64,000 nt of DNA from Lineus longissimus (Eukaryota; Nemertea; Pilidiophora; Heteronemertea; Lineidae), in assembly GCF_910592395.1 (NCBI RefSeq), contig NC_088308.1:868001-932000 (forward strand). Reading direction: 5' to 3'. Shown piece after piece: positions 1 through 9,979 of this stretch (position 1 is the stretch's first letter; the number at the start of each line of letters is the position of its first letter). The translations under genes and the position numbers were made by a program. The notes under the pieces are model-generated. The model worked only from the letters and a program-made list of their open reading frames with translations, was not told where the DNA came from and made no database searches.

Positions 1-121
1 GGACTCCCAATACTCTATGACGGGCTTACACAGTTACAAGTACATGCTTGTACACAATTGAATGCACTTATGCGTGTGTGTACTTGCATGTACATGTTTA
101 TGTATTTGATTACAACATACC

Positions 122-127
122 AATAAA
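122..127 (+). terminator. AATAAA poly(A) signal (end of the unit left of the window)
   Basis: AATAAA lies within ACCAATAAAGACC and recurs at the same place in every unit. It would serve the gene A copy located before base 1, whose last exon is cut off by the window edge. Confidence 0.5.
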
Positions 128-694
128 GACCATTAAATTGAAAGGATTGTTTAGTGTTCATTATTCGTCGTGCTTAACCTGAATCGAAAGCATGTTGCAA
201 TTACTATCAGAATCCAACTAAATGGAATGCCCTCGAATGCCTGTAGATTCATAAGGTCGGTGAATCTCAACTCTGAAATGTCTTACAGAAATGTATAGAG
301 GCAATTTTTCCCTCTTTACTTGCACTCAGCATGGGCCAACCCAGCATGGGCTAACCCAGCGCTGTTCATGATCAGGATTTTAGGAAGGGGGAGTCTGAGC
401 CTCGGTGAGCCGTATAATGAGGCTGGATTTACATTCAATTCACGTTTGATATACGTTTCACATATGCCACCTGTAATTTACTAAGTCACCATGTCATGAC
501 ATGACGAGAGGATGGAAAGTGACAGCATCATGTAGACCTAAGCAGTGACGTGCTCTCCCGTTGATCAAACGGCGAGAGAACCCCGACCTCCCCTGCATGC
601 CCGCGCATCTATCGGAGGTCGCGACTATCGTCAGGTATGACAGGTAGGCTGGGGGCAATCTCCAGGCTGACATTGAATATATCCTCTGATGCAG

Positions 695-1688
695 ATACTT
701 TCCTCGGCACTTTGCAGGGCAGCCTGCTCGGTCAGTTAAAGTCCTGCTTTGAATACACAAGAGTAGGTAAGTTCTCGGTCATTCTCTGGTTGGTTCCCAC
801 AACAGGGCACGTCATATTACGGGTCACTCAATTATCGACGAATTGGTCAAATCAGTAGAATGAATATGATAAGACTGAAGGCCAGTCTTATCATTCCACA
901 AGTGAGGCGTAGACTTTAAAACTGACCTACCAAGCTAAATCAAGCATTTACGCGGTCGCTACAAGTGCAGAGGGTTAGAAGCGTCGATATCCACCACGAA
1001 AATGTCAGTTGCGAACGAAGGTAGGTCTGCATCCGCACCCCGAGGGGAGCTCATCTCGCCGAGGGATCTAAATTCATAAAATGAACGTTTTCTAGTAACT
1101 TCCTAAATTTGGCCGACACATAATCAAGTTTCCTCAGCTAACGTAACTCCCCATTCCTCATTCACTACTTTCTTGAACCAGCAGTTTGAAAACTTCATGT
1201 GGCGAGTCGAGCATTCGACAAGAGAAAACTTGATTCTGATTATCCATTCAATGATTCGCCAGATCCTCATTTGAATATTCTTGCATACGTCATGATTACT
1301 TCGTTTCCCTCCGTAAAGGTCTTATTGCTTGGAAAGAGCATGGGTGGAATTCACCAAGGCATTTTAACGTGCGTGCAATTAAAGACCGATTATCTGATAC
1401 ACGAAGGATAAAACAGTGTAGTATTCTACATCACATTAACCCCCTCTCCCCGCAGTTCCTCATCCGCCGATCATATCATACTTTGAAGGTAGTGATAGAT
1501 TAGAAAAAAACACGATGAAAAAAACCTTTGGGAAGAGCGTCACATCACAGTGAATAAACAGCCCCTACGTCTAACCCACCGACCCATGAACTCCCTACAG
1601 TGGACGTATATGTTCTCTTGTTTGTTTCTTGCCTCTCATCATTCTCGTTTTGTTTGTTTTTTTAGCGACGGACACGTGCCAATCGTAA
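695..1688 (+). pseudogene. Gene B copy 1, truncated: exons b, b2 and shortened c, no LDLa exon
   Basis: Exon b is 695-766 (acceptor CTCTGATGCAG, donor GTAAGT, 72 nt), exon b2 is 1456-1488 (acceptor CCCCTCTCCCCGCAG, donor GTAGTG, 33 nt), and exon c starts at 1666 after a T-rich acceptor. Exons b and b2 both run phase 1 to phase 1. The last 19 nt of exon c seen in units 3 and 4 are missing here: after ACG TGC CAA TCG comes TAA (1686-1688), so any product stops six residues into exon c and has no LDLa domain. It may be a broken copy or a short isoform. No first exon is assigned. The splice model is inferred from consensus sites and phase agreement only. Confidence 0.5.
1422..1685 (+). repeat. 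Repeat X, single copy in unit 1
   Basis: This 264-bp segment, from TATTCTACATCAC to CACGTGCCAATCG, contains exon b2 and the first 20 nt of exon c. It is present once here and twice, flanking the LDLa block, in units 3 and 4. Confidence 0.9.
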
Positions 1689-2146
1689 AAAGCGAGGAGC
1701 GAGCAAGTGGAATAAAACCACTTATCCAAAAAAGGAGAGTCTTGATTTCCCTGTACCTGAACAGTCACATGATTAAACCCTAATTCAACCGAGTTTGTGT
1801 TGTTTTTCTTTTTGATATGATGATCGCCACTGGTTGGTGGTATAAAGGAACAAGACATAGACCATCTGATAGACCTCTGTGTCTGTGGATGACTTGGAAG
1901 CAGTTGGAGTCGCGTCCTATGCCCATCTGACGCCATTCCCCGCTCTTTACATGTGTTTTCCACACTGCGTGTGTCTCCATTGTCAAGGTCCACACCTGGT
2001 CAGCTGATTGAGATGAACTGAACGAACCTGTTCCTATCACTGCTGCTCTGCGGTAGATCTCAGAAAGCCTTTAAAACATATCGTTACTATCATCGGCTGG
2101 TCATACAATCGTTAGACCTACCCCCAATGTGGTCAGTTCGTTCGCT

Positions 2147-2153
2147 TATAAAA
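2147..2153 (+). promoter_or_regulatory. TATAAAA box in the unit spacer
   Basis: TTCGCTTATAAAACACCCC is conserved in all four units (10438 in unit 2). A short ORF begins about 50 bp downstream but stops after 20 codons, so the transcript it would drive is unknown. TATA-like strings are common in AT-rich DNA. Confidence 0.25.
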
Positions 2154-2308
2154 CACCCCTGGGGTACTCTAGCCACTCACTGTAAGAATTGCATATCATG
2201 CATACTTACACGGAATTGACTACGCAGGACAATTCCTGCCAGGAGCTCCGGCGATTATGATTGGGACATCCATTTGAATAGCATCTGTTCCCCGGAGTTT
2301 ACACTTTA

Positions 2309-2463
2309 GGGCGGGTTTACACAGGATTCACGTTGTCACGTGTCAGGATAGTCACGTGTTACCTGTCACGAACATAGTCGTTAATTGACTTAGGCTGAAA
2401 ACATGTCATAACAGGACCTGGGGAAAAAGTGAAATCGTAAATCATACGTGTGGCCCGCTCTTC
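2309..2463. mobile_element. MITE-like inverted repeat (unit 1 copy)
   Basis: The left arm GCGGGTTTACACAGGATTCA (continuing CGTTGTCAC) is matched, inverted and imperfectly, by a right arm that reads GTGAAATCGTAAATCATACG and then TGTGGCCCGC. The arms are about 30 bp and the interior about 90 bp, with two CACGTG motifs. The same element sits in units 2-4. Related arms occur at 3164-3210 and about 15288-15325, and a complete relative is at 53840-53980. No target-site duplication could be assigned. Confidence 0.5.
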
Positions 2464-2755
2464 AGAAATGACTTGTTTGTTAAAATAATATTTACACATT
2501 ACATGTAATAATCATTTTAACTCTACTCTATGTAAACCCAAAATATTCTATGTAAACCCATCCTTGATTACATTTCTGGTAATAATAGTTACACTTGGAT
2601 GTTTGTTTAACCAAAAGTGCATTCGGCTTGCTAATCCGCAGTCACCCTGCGTCATAATAAAGACGGCGATCTACATGTACATGTACAGGCCCGTCGCATC
2701 AGCGTTGTTTTTGTATTTTCGCCGTGCTGCGTAGTTACGCACTGGAGCGACAAAA

Positions 2756-3163
2756 TAAACAGAGATTTTGCGTTCGAGGCTCAAGAACACGTCGTTGCCA
2801 CGTTCTTGACATGCTCGCCAATGGTGTGGAACGGGGTTAAATACAGCCTTCCTGTAACAATAAAAAATATTGTTTACACCGCTTGTTCTCAACTCATCGC
2901 AAAGGACCGAATTAACTTTTTGAGTTGAGTCCTCCGTCTGTCAGCTGACCATGTCCAGATTATTTAGACATTCAGTAAAGTTGTTTCTTTTACCGACATG
3001 TTAACACCGGTAACCAAGGTAACAACATGGCAGCAGATGATTAGTTACGGTGAAAGTAATATTGTTTTAAAGGTGCAATTCTTCATTGAAATTGACGTTT
3101 CGGACGGCCGCTGAAATTTTCTGAGTTCAAATATGAAATGGCTAAAATGGCATAACATGAAAA
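2756..3163. other. 408-bp segment present only in unit 1
   Basis: Units 2-4 join GCGACAAAA directly to GATGCAAGGG. Unit 1 has 408 bp between them, bounded by AAAA on both sides. This fits a microhomology deletion in the ancestor of units 2-4 or an insertion in unit 1. A 73-codon ORF on the minus strand is not recognisable. Confidence 0.7.
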
Positions 3164-3309
3164 GATGCAAGGGTGAAAAGTGACATCGTAAATCCTATGT
3201 CGCCCACTATTAAGAATATTCTTAGCTTTACACAGTACAAAATGCACTCTCTGTTAACTCGACGGAGGATTTCAACAAATACCGGTGTAAAAGAAATGCA
3301 AGTCCGCCC

Positions 3310-3377
3310 GGAACCAAGGTCCTACGGACCTTGGTTCCCAAGGAATGGGGGCCCTACGGGCCCCCATTCCTTGGGAA
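3310..3377. repeat. Two overlapping perfect hairpins near the Ginger left end
   Basis: The first has 13-bp arms, 3310-3322 and 3326-3338. The second has 20-bp arms, 3335-3354 and 3358-3377. Each has the 3-nt loop TAC. They overlap by four bases, so both cannot form fully at once. No mismatches are seen in either. Confidence 0.9.
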
Positions 3378-3602
3378 CGGTTGTCCTAACCGGACTTCCC
3401 TTCCTGGGCTACGATTCCTATATATATAAAAGGAAGGTAGGACTTTGATTACTGGGGGACTTAGATTTCTTTTATAACAGTGACAGAAATTGAGGTCCCC
3501 GTAACCAATGTCCGTACCCACTTAAATTACATACGCATGTACTACGGTATATAATAGAACATGCGTTCAAACATTTAAAGTTTTGAGATATCTGCCAGCC
3601 AA

Positions 3603-3684
3603 TCCCCCATAGTGTAGTGGTCATGGTCCCTGCCTAGTAAGCAGAAACCGCTGGTTCGAGTCCCGCTCGGTCTATTCTTTTTTT
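3603..3684 (+). tRNA. tRNA-Thr(AGT)-like pseudogene or SINE head
   Basis: An A-box-like TAGTGTAGTGGTCA is followed by a CCTGC-CTAGTAA-GCAGA anticodon arm (anticodon AGT), then a B box GGTTCGAGTCC and a run of seven T about 20 nt downstream that fits a Pol III terminator. The T stem has one mismatch and the acceptor stem pairs poorly, so it is unlikely to be a working tRNA. It lies inside the Ginger element upstream of its TATA box. Confidence 0.5.
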
Positions 3685-3774
3685 GTTTATTTCTCTACAT
3701 TACATCTTGCATAATCGATTACAATCATTCGAGTGACTCAACATTCAATCATGATCATCAGTGTAGCCAAGGCC

Positions 3775-3781
3775 TATAAAA
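3775..3781 (+). promoter_or_regulatory. TATAAAA box of the Ginger integrase gene
   Basis: GGCCTATAAAACGC lies 46 bp upstream of the ATG at 3821, a spacing that leaves a short leader. Confidence 0.55.
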
Positions 3782-3820
3782 CGCAAGTGGAAACTTGTAT
3801 TGGCCTTCATTCCTGCCGAG

Positions 3821-5449
3821 ATGTCAACCGAAAGAACACCTCATGACCCGCACATTATTTTTCGCTATTTACGGGACCATGCCTATCCAGCTCGTTGCAG
3901 TCTTTCGAGGAAGCGGTCCATCCGCCGAGCAGCAAAGAACAATTTTAAGGTAAGTTTGGACTTGGATTCCTAGGAAAGCAGATCTGAGGACTTAGATTCC
4001 AAGGAAAGCTGGTCTGGGGGACTTGGATTCCGAGGAAAGCAGGTCTTGGGGACTTGGATTCCGAGGAAAGCTGGTCTGGGGGACTTGGATTCCTATAGGA
4101 AAGCAGGTCTTGGGACTTGGATTCCTAGAAAAGAAGGTCCGGGGGAGTTAGATTCCTAGGAAAGGAGGTCTTGGGGACTTTTTTTCCTAGGAAAATAGGT
4201 CCGGATGACTGGAGGAAGCTTATTTTTGAGAAGGCTATTGATGCGCTGCGTAGGATTTTGGTTATGATGTTTCAAATTCAATCAATATATAGACCCCATG
4301 CCATAGCATAGGCCTTTTCCTCTCCAGCGCGAAATCTAATGGTACACTTTTTCGACAAATATGTGCAACAAATTCGGTGTTGCTGATCTAGATTTCAATA
4401 CATTTTAATGCGTGTACGCACGACTACAGTGTTCATCCCAAACAGGCAATTTTGTTGCAAGCAAAAAAATTTCAAATTTCTAAAAAAAAACTAGACTGGG
4501 AAGCAACAACCATGAATGCTTTCACTGTTAACACCAGCATACGTCTTTTTACAGCTTGAACGCGGTGAACTCATGTATCGGCGACTGAAAAAGAAGATAA
4601 ACGACGTCCCAGGCACTTACGATGATGCTGACCAAGATGGGGAATTACACGAAAGTCCTTGGCGCAAGGTCCTTATGACGCCAAAACAGATCGATGACGC
4701 GCTTGCGAATCTCCATTCGTCGGCCTTAGGTAAGCGATGGATGGTTAATTTATGCGTAGTGTTTACTGATGTGCTTACTGTTCTAAGGATACACTTGAAC
4801 ACTTATATCAAATAATCAATCATTATTCATTTTAGGGAACCCATTCTTCCTGAAGATGTGGATGAACCTGAGGGAAACGCCGAAGCAGACGAACCCCGAC
4901 CAAGTGGGAGTGAACAACATGCAGAGGTCAATAAGAGAGTTACTAGAATGCGAGAGTCTATAGGGCAGAAAGTGCTTAAAAACATCAAGAAGGCCCAGGG
5001 GCGACAAGAAACGCATTACAACAAGAGGAGGATCTCTCAAAACGTGTTAGACAAAACGTATTCATGTATTATTCATGAAAATGTTGCTTCATTTGACCAT
5101 GCGAAGATGACGTCACTGATCTGAAGAAGGGAAATGTTGCAAAGAAGCTATTGTCTAAGGCAAGTGGCACCTTGCATGTATTGCAAACTTCTGTTCTCAA
5201 ACTTCATATTTCTTTTTGTTGCAGGATATCCCCGTTGGAACTAAGGTCCTGAAGAAAAATTTGGTACGATCGGATCGAAAAGGGGGAAAATCTGCGTTAC
5301 CTTGGCTGGGCCCGTATGTCATAAGGAGCAAGACCAAGAGCGGGGGATACTTGTTAACGAACGAGGATGGTATCCACTTGAAATCCTCAATAAACGGGGC
5401 GAACTTAAAGATATGGCATGAGGGGCCGTCTGAGAATGAAAAGAAATAA
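3821..5449 (+). pseudogene. Ginger/Gypsy-type integrase gene with catalytic core deleted
   Basis: Exon 1, 3821-3949 (43 codons, ATG after a TATA box, donor GTAAGT), has the IIFRYLRDHAYP and KRSIRRAAKNNFK segments typical of the N-terminus of KRBA2-like/Ginger integrases. Exon 2, 4555-4729, continues in frame as LERGELMYRRLK and ends in DDALANLHSSALG, the start of the integrase zinc-binding (H2C2) domain. The next recognisable exon, from 4836, already encodes the post-catalytic linker (NIKKAQGRQETHYNKRR). Exon 4, 5225-5449, encodes the C-terminal PWLGPYVIRSKTKSGGYLL and INGANLKIWH fold. Exon 2 leaves in phase 1, but the linker frame needs phase 2. With no DDE core visible, exons have been lost, so no active integrase is expected. 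Family assignment is from recall of the motif pattern. Confidence 0.75.
3957..4207 (+). repeat. About 33-bp tandem repeat inside Ginger intron 1
   Basis: About eight imperfect copies of GGACTTGGATTCCKAGGAAA followed by GCAGGTCTGGG. Related GGACT/AGTCC motifs are dense near the right end of the element (5830-5985), suggesting subterminal motif arrays. Confidence 0.85.
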
Positions 5450-6099
5450 ACTACGTTCCAGTCTTCATGTCACTGTCAACACATTATCAATACCACAATA
5501 TGTATCAATTCTGGTTAAAAACAGAGTGATTTGAGAGCCCAATTCAAGAGCAGGGTATGATACTAGTATTTATGTCAACCCTTGTGAATACTTGCATTAA
5601 ATACAGAATCTGGTTAAACAGAATGACTTGTTGATTTCTTTATGTACATACATGTACAGTACAAGGCGAATGAAATTGTAAAAGCCATTGCCATAGAAAA
5701 TCGGTAAGCTGCAACACCTCACTGCGAATGAAAATTAGGTGCAGGCACTTTGAGTAGAGTAATGTATCTTCCTTGAAAATCTACTGTAGTTTTGCATAGG
5801 ACTTGGAATACTAGTTTGTTCTAGTAATGGAAGTCCACCTAGGACGGAGATTACTAGATTTTGGACCTACATTCCAAGGAGTCGCGGTCCAAGGACATTG
5901 GTTGCTAGTAACCTAAGTCCTAGGACTCCAGCTCCTAGCCGTCCAGGACCGTAGGACTTAGATTCCCAGGAGTTAGAGTCCGGCGGACTCCAGCTAGGTA
6001 GGTCGTGGGTTACTTTTACACCGGTATTGGGGGAGTGCTGCACCTTTAGTGCAAATACCGTTGAATGACCGCCCATCAATAAGTCGATATTTGGGCCGA

Positions 6100-6136
6100 T
6101 ATATGGAAGTTTCAGGCAATAGATTTCATCAGTTGC
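6100..6136 (+). promoter_or_regulatory. Gene A core promoter, copy 1
   Basis: GATATATGG (TATAT at 6100-6104) lies 31 bp upstream of the A of TCAGTT (6131), a spacing that fits TATA plus Initiator. The predicted leader is about 57 nt. The motif is conserved in all units. In this unit the Ginger element ends 79 bp upstream of the TATA box. Confidence 0.5.
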
Positions 6137-6187
6137 TGCTACAAAGTTGTCCAGTGTCTGTCTAGTATCTACCAATCACCGACGAAG

Positions 6188-7359
6188 ATGAAGAGTACCC
6201 TTGTCATCGTGCTGTTGGCGACTTGCGCCAGTCTCTGGATGGTTCATGCCGGGCCGGTATTTATCGACGATGGATGTATGTACACGTATGATTTCAAATC
6301 CTTAGTGTTATTTTGGACACCATCACTCCTCCTGATCCCTCCACCGTCAGAGGACAGAAGTCCTCCCGACCATTATCATTTTCGTTCATTACAGCTTTGA
6401 GCTGTATTCGAGATATATGAAGTTTTTCGCTGTTTTCGAAAATTTATGAGGGCTTATTCCATACCAAAATGTTATTTACATGTTCAACCATTTGGAAGTA
6501 TCGCCACGCAGAGAATTGTATACAATTCCCTTGTCTAATCTCATATGCAGCCAACGTGCAAGCAAGAAGTAGTGACCCCGTCATTGGGAATTGGAAGAAA
6601 CGATCAGATACCAATGTGCCCGAACCGGCGTAAGTCACTTTTTTCACATGTTTATTCTGAAAAATCATCCAACACATTTCAAGATGGGAGATTCAAAATA
6701 CGATAATACTTTTGGTCAATCGGAATGACCGGAGATACATGTAAATGTACATAAACCGAAACTTTATAAAGGTGTTCCATCGGCTTCCCGCCTCGCGTCC
6801 GTCACGTTCCTGCATGCTTCCCGTCAAAGCCTCCACGGACGTTTCTCGTTACCGTCTTGTCACGTATAAAACATCGTTATTCCCGTCACGTTACGCCAAC
6901 GTGTTGTCATTCTCTTCCGTTTAAAAAACGGTTGATATGAGGTTAATCCCAACCAGAGATGTAGAAAAATTGTTTTATATCTGGTGTGACATACACAGCG
7001 CAATGTGTAAATCCCGTTTGAACCCTATCCGACGCACGGCTATGTCCGCTGGCTAGTATCACTCTAAGCTATCATCATTCGTGGAGAAGGTTGAAAAGCA
7101 GTGCAAATACTAAGGTTGTTTACGCGATATTAGACCCAACCCAACCAAACCAGACCAGATCAAACCAGATCACCTTCGTGCGCGTTTACACGGCAGAACA
7201 ATCTAGAACGATCCGAATCGATAGATCGGTTTAGTCCCGCGTAAGCGGGCGGCCCTGTCGAAAAACGCAATTTCTTGTTTTGTCCAGTTGTTAAAGTCAC
7301 TTCGTCTTTTTTTCCACAGGAAAACTAAATTTGGTTGGTATTACCCCCGACCACATTAA
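6188..7359 (+). CDS. Gene A copy 1: small secreted peptide with diversified C-terminus
   Basis: Three coding exons: 6188-6275 (phase 1 donor GTATGT), 6551-6629 (acceptor TCATATGCAG, donor GTAAGT, phase 2) and 7320-7376 (acceptor TTTTTCCACAG), with TAA at 7357-7359; 68 aa. Exon 1 encodes a signal peptide of about 21 residues: start MKS, hydrophobic VIVLLATCASLW, likely cleavage after MVHA. Exon 2 encodes NVQARSSDPVIGNWKK and then a proline-bearing stretch. The mature part has no cysteine. Exon 3 gives a 12-residue tail rich in aromatic, basic and proline residues (W, YYPRP). This copy alone has three extra bases at the end of exon 2 (one added Ala, frame kept) and KKR where others have KKP, a possible dibasic processing site. 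Function unknown; I do not recognise the family. Confidence 0.78.
7130..7172 (+). repeat. CCAACC/CCAGACCAG short repeat in gene A intron 2
   Basis: CCCAACCAAACCAGACCAGAT-like repeats vary in copy number between units (about 12271, 19009 and 25728 in units 2-4). This is ordinary length variation in a simple sequence. Confidence 0.7.
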
Positions 7360-7672
7360 AGACCTATGATGAAATAGTGAGTAATTTCATGTTACGCTGA
7401 ATCCTGGCAAGGTAATTTTTAAAGTCAAGGTCAGAGCATGCCGATCTACCGGCGTTGTGCGTCCTGTGAAAAGGAGGAGACTTAAGGATTATGTGGTTGG
7501 AGACTTCTAGCGGGTCATAAGCTTATTTGGTTAAACAATTTTGAAGATTTCGACTTGGGTCCTCGCTAAACTTTCAAACCCCACATGGACGTCAAGGAAC
7601 TTTTCCAAAACCGATATTTTTTTCCAAAGACCATATTTCATATACCCCAAAGCTAAACCTCGGCTATGGGCA

Positions 7673-7798
7673 CATTGGGTGATATGAATAAAGACTAGCA
7701 AATGCTTTTACTTCAATTTTGTACAGAAAGACCTGGTGTATATGTACATGAAGTTTTAGATAAAAGCATTTGCTAGTCTTTATTCATATCACCCAATG
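7673..7798. repeat. 38-bp perfect inverted repeat (hairpin), unit 1
   Basis: The arms 7673-7710 and 7761-7798 are fully complementary, starting CATTGGGTGATATG and ending ATGCTTTTA, around a 50-nt loop. The left arm contains AATAAA (7687-7692), so it could also carry an early poly(A) signal for gene A. The hairpin sits 314 bp past the gene A stop and is kept in all four units. Confidence 0.95.
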
Positions 7799-8245
7799 TC
7801 TACAGCGCCCTTTGCTTATGCATCACAGTGCATTTGCAATGCATTTACTGTGCTTCATTGAGGATTTTGGGGCGGGATGTTGCACTAGTGACGGAAGGGC
7901 CAATAAGTCCGGCATAGCTGGTAATTGCCAAACTCTGAGGGAAGAAGCTGGAACACGCTTCAACGCTTCTCTTTATTTCCGACTGAATTTGACTGTGCAT
8001 TTGATGTCGAACACAAAAGAAGAAGAATGAAAATAAGCAGGATATGTCATCTATACTTAATGAAGTGACCCGAATACCAAGTGACTCTATGCCACATTAT
8101 TTGCTAGCGTATCATACACACCTTGATTTGTTCAGGTATTTATGGCTAAGGAGGCAATGCGATCGTACAATATGAAATCTGATACGAGTAGTGTATTTTA
8201 CATCTGTCGCTTGGGACATGTAGAGTCTCTGCTTCTATCTTTCAG

Positions 8246-8445
8246 GTCATGAGTATCGGGTAGAGAAAATTCCCACAGCAAGCTGAGGACACGCGTCTCC
8301 TGGACTCCCAAATACTATATAACGGGCTTACACAGTTACATGTACATGCTTGATCACAATTGAATGCACTTATGCGTGTGTGTACTTGCATGTACATGTT
8401 TATGTATTTGATTACAACATACCAATAAAGACCATTAAATTGAAA
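8246..8445 (+). other. Putative 3' UTR exon of gene A copy 1
   Basis: The strong acceptor TGCTTCTATCTTTCAG (ending 8245) is followed by AATAAA at 8424-8429. Gene A exon 3 ends at a good donor (GTGAGT, 7377) just past its stop, so the transcript may splice to this untranslated exon. The alternative is polyadenylation at 7687. Confidence 0.4.
8424..8429 (+). terminator. AATAAA poly(A) signal for gene A copy 1
   Basis: Same conserved context as at 122; about 180 nt after the putative terminal acceptor. Confidence 0.5.
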
Positions 8446-8996
8446 GGATTGTTTAGTGTTCATTATTCGTCGTGCTTAACCTGAATCGAAAACATGTTGC
8501 AATTACTATCAGAATCCAACTAAATGGAATGCCCTCGAATGCCTGTAGATTCATAAGGTCGGTGAATCTCAACTCTGAAATGTCTTACAGAAATGTATAG
8601 AGGCAATTTTTCCCTCTGTACTTGCACTCAGCATGGGCCAACCCAGCATGGGCCAACCCAGCGCTGTTCATGATCAGGATTTTAGGAAGTGGGAGTCTGA
8701 GCCTCGGTGAGCCGTGTAATGAGGCTGGATTTACATTCAATTCACGTTTGATATACGTTTCACATATGCCACCTGTAATTTACTAAGTCACCATGTCATG
8801 ACATGACGAGAGGATGGAAAGTGACAGCATCATGTAGACCTAAGCAATGATGTGCTCTCCCGTTGATCAAACGGCGAGAGAACCCCGACCTCCCCTGCAT
8901 GCCCGCGCATCTATCGGAGGTCGCGACTATCGTCAGGTATGACAGGGAGGCTGGGGGCAATTTCCAGGTTGACATTGAATATATCCTCTGATGCAG

Positions 8997-9979
8997 ATAC
9001 TTTCCTCGGCACTTTGCAGGGCAGCCTTAAAGTCCTGCCTTGAATACACAAGAGTAGGTAAGTTCTCGGTCATTCTCTGGTTGGTTCCCACAACAGGGCA
9101 CGTCATATTACGGGTCACTCAATTATCGACGAATTGGTCAAATCAGTAGAATGAATATGATAAGACTGAAGTCCAGTCTTATCATTCCACAAGTGAGGCG
9201 TAGACTTTAAAACTGACCTACCAAGCTAAATCAAGCATTTACGCGGTCGCTACAAGTGCAGAGGGTTAGAAGCGTCGATATCCACCACGAAAATGTCAGT
9301 TGCGAACGAAGGTAGGTCTGCATCCGCACCCCGAGGGGAGCTCATCTCGCCGAGGGATCTAAATTCATAAAATGAACGTTTTCTAGTAACTTCCTAAATT
9401 TGGCCGACCCATAATCAAGTTTCCTCAGCTAATGTAACGCCCCATTCCTCATTCACTACTTTCTTGAACCAGCAGTTTGAAAACTTCATGTGGCGAGTCC
9501 AGCATTCAACAAGAGAAAACTTGATTCTGATTATCCATTCAATGATTCGCCAGATCCTCATTTGAATATTCTTGCATACGTCATGATTACTTCGTTTCCC
9601 TCCGTAAAGGTCTTATTGCTTGGAAAGACCATGGGTGGAATTCACCAAGGCATTTTAACGTGCGTGCAATTAAAGACCGATTATCAGATACACGAAGGAT
9701 AAAACAGTGTAGTATTCTACATCACATTAACCCCCTCTCCCCGCAGTTCCTCATCCGCCGATCATATCAAACTTTGAAGGTAGTGATAGATTAGAAAAAA
9801 ACACGATGAAAAAAACCTTTGGGAAGAGCGTCACATCACAGTGAATAAACAGCCCCTACGTGTAACCCACCGACCCATGAACTCCCTACAGTGGACGTAT
9901 ATGTTCTCTTGTTTGTTTCTTGCCTCTCATCATTCTCGTTTTGTTTGTTTTTTTAGCGACGGACACGTGCCAATCGTAA
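8997..9979 (+). pseudogene. Gene B copy 2, broken: exon b with 11-bp deletion, no LDLa exon
   Basis: Exon b (8997-9057) is 61 nt instead of 72 because TGCTCGGTCAG is missing, which breaks the phase 1-1 frame. Exon b2 is 9747-9779, with a Tyr-to-Asn change relative to other units. Exon c starts at 9957 and meets TAA at 9977-9979, as in unit 1. With both a frameshift and loss of the LDLa block, this copy is the most damaged. Confidence 0.55.
9713..9976 (+). repeat. Repeat X, single copy in unit 2
   Basis: 264 bp, same content as in unit 1. Confidence 0.9.

Larger units (their letters stand above)
3286..6020 (+). mobile_element. Ginger1-like DNA transposon, non-autonomous derivative
   Basis: The 2735-bp insertion begins TGTAAAAGAA and ends in the inverted form (TTACTTTTACA), flanked by CCGG at 3282-3285 and 6021-6024. 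Units 2-4 show the uninterrupted site with one CCGG (11166-11169 in unit 2), which proves insertion. Ginger1 elements are known for TGT-starting inverted termini, 4-bp target duplications and a Gypsy-type integrase. The encoded exons match an integrase with its catalytic core missing. Inside are two perfect hairpins near the left end, a tRNA-like block with a Pol III terminator, a TATA box, four candidate exons and arrays of a GGACTTGGATTCC motif. Termini and duplication are seen directly; the family name rests on these plus the protein. Confidence 0.85.
1..8301 (+). repeat. Array unit 1 (8301 bp, carries Ginger insertion)
   Basis: This is the longest unit. It has a single copy of X (1422-1685) and no LDLa exon, a 408-bp segment (2756-3163) not present in units 2-4, and the Ginger-like element (3286-6020). 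Gene A copy 1 occupies 6188-7359. Bases 1689-2755 hold a TATAAAA at 2147 and a MITE-like inverted repeat at about 2309-2463, but no exon I can support. Confidence 0.93.

Noticed and set aside
1595-1993. 132-codon minus-strand ORF repeated in every unit (also 9886, 16620, 23338)
   Set aside because: It looks conserved only because the units are recent duplicates. It has no recognisable domain or splice context and overlaps repeat X and exon c.
6276-6400. Read-through extension of gene A exon 1 to 70 codons
   Set aside because: A consensus GTATGT donor lies at 6276 and the downstream conserved exons 2 and 3 fit in phase, so the extension is intron.
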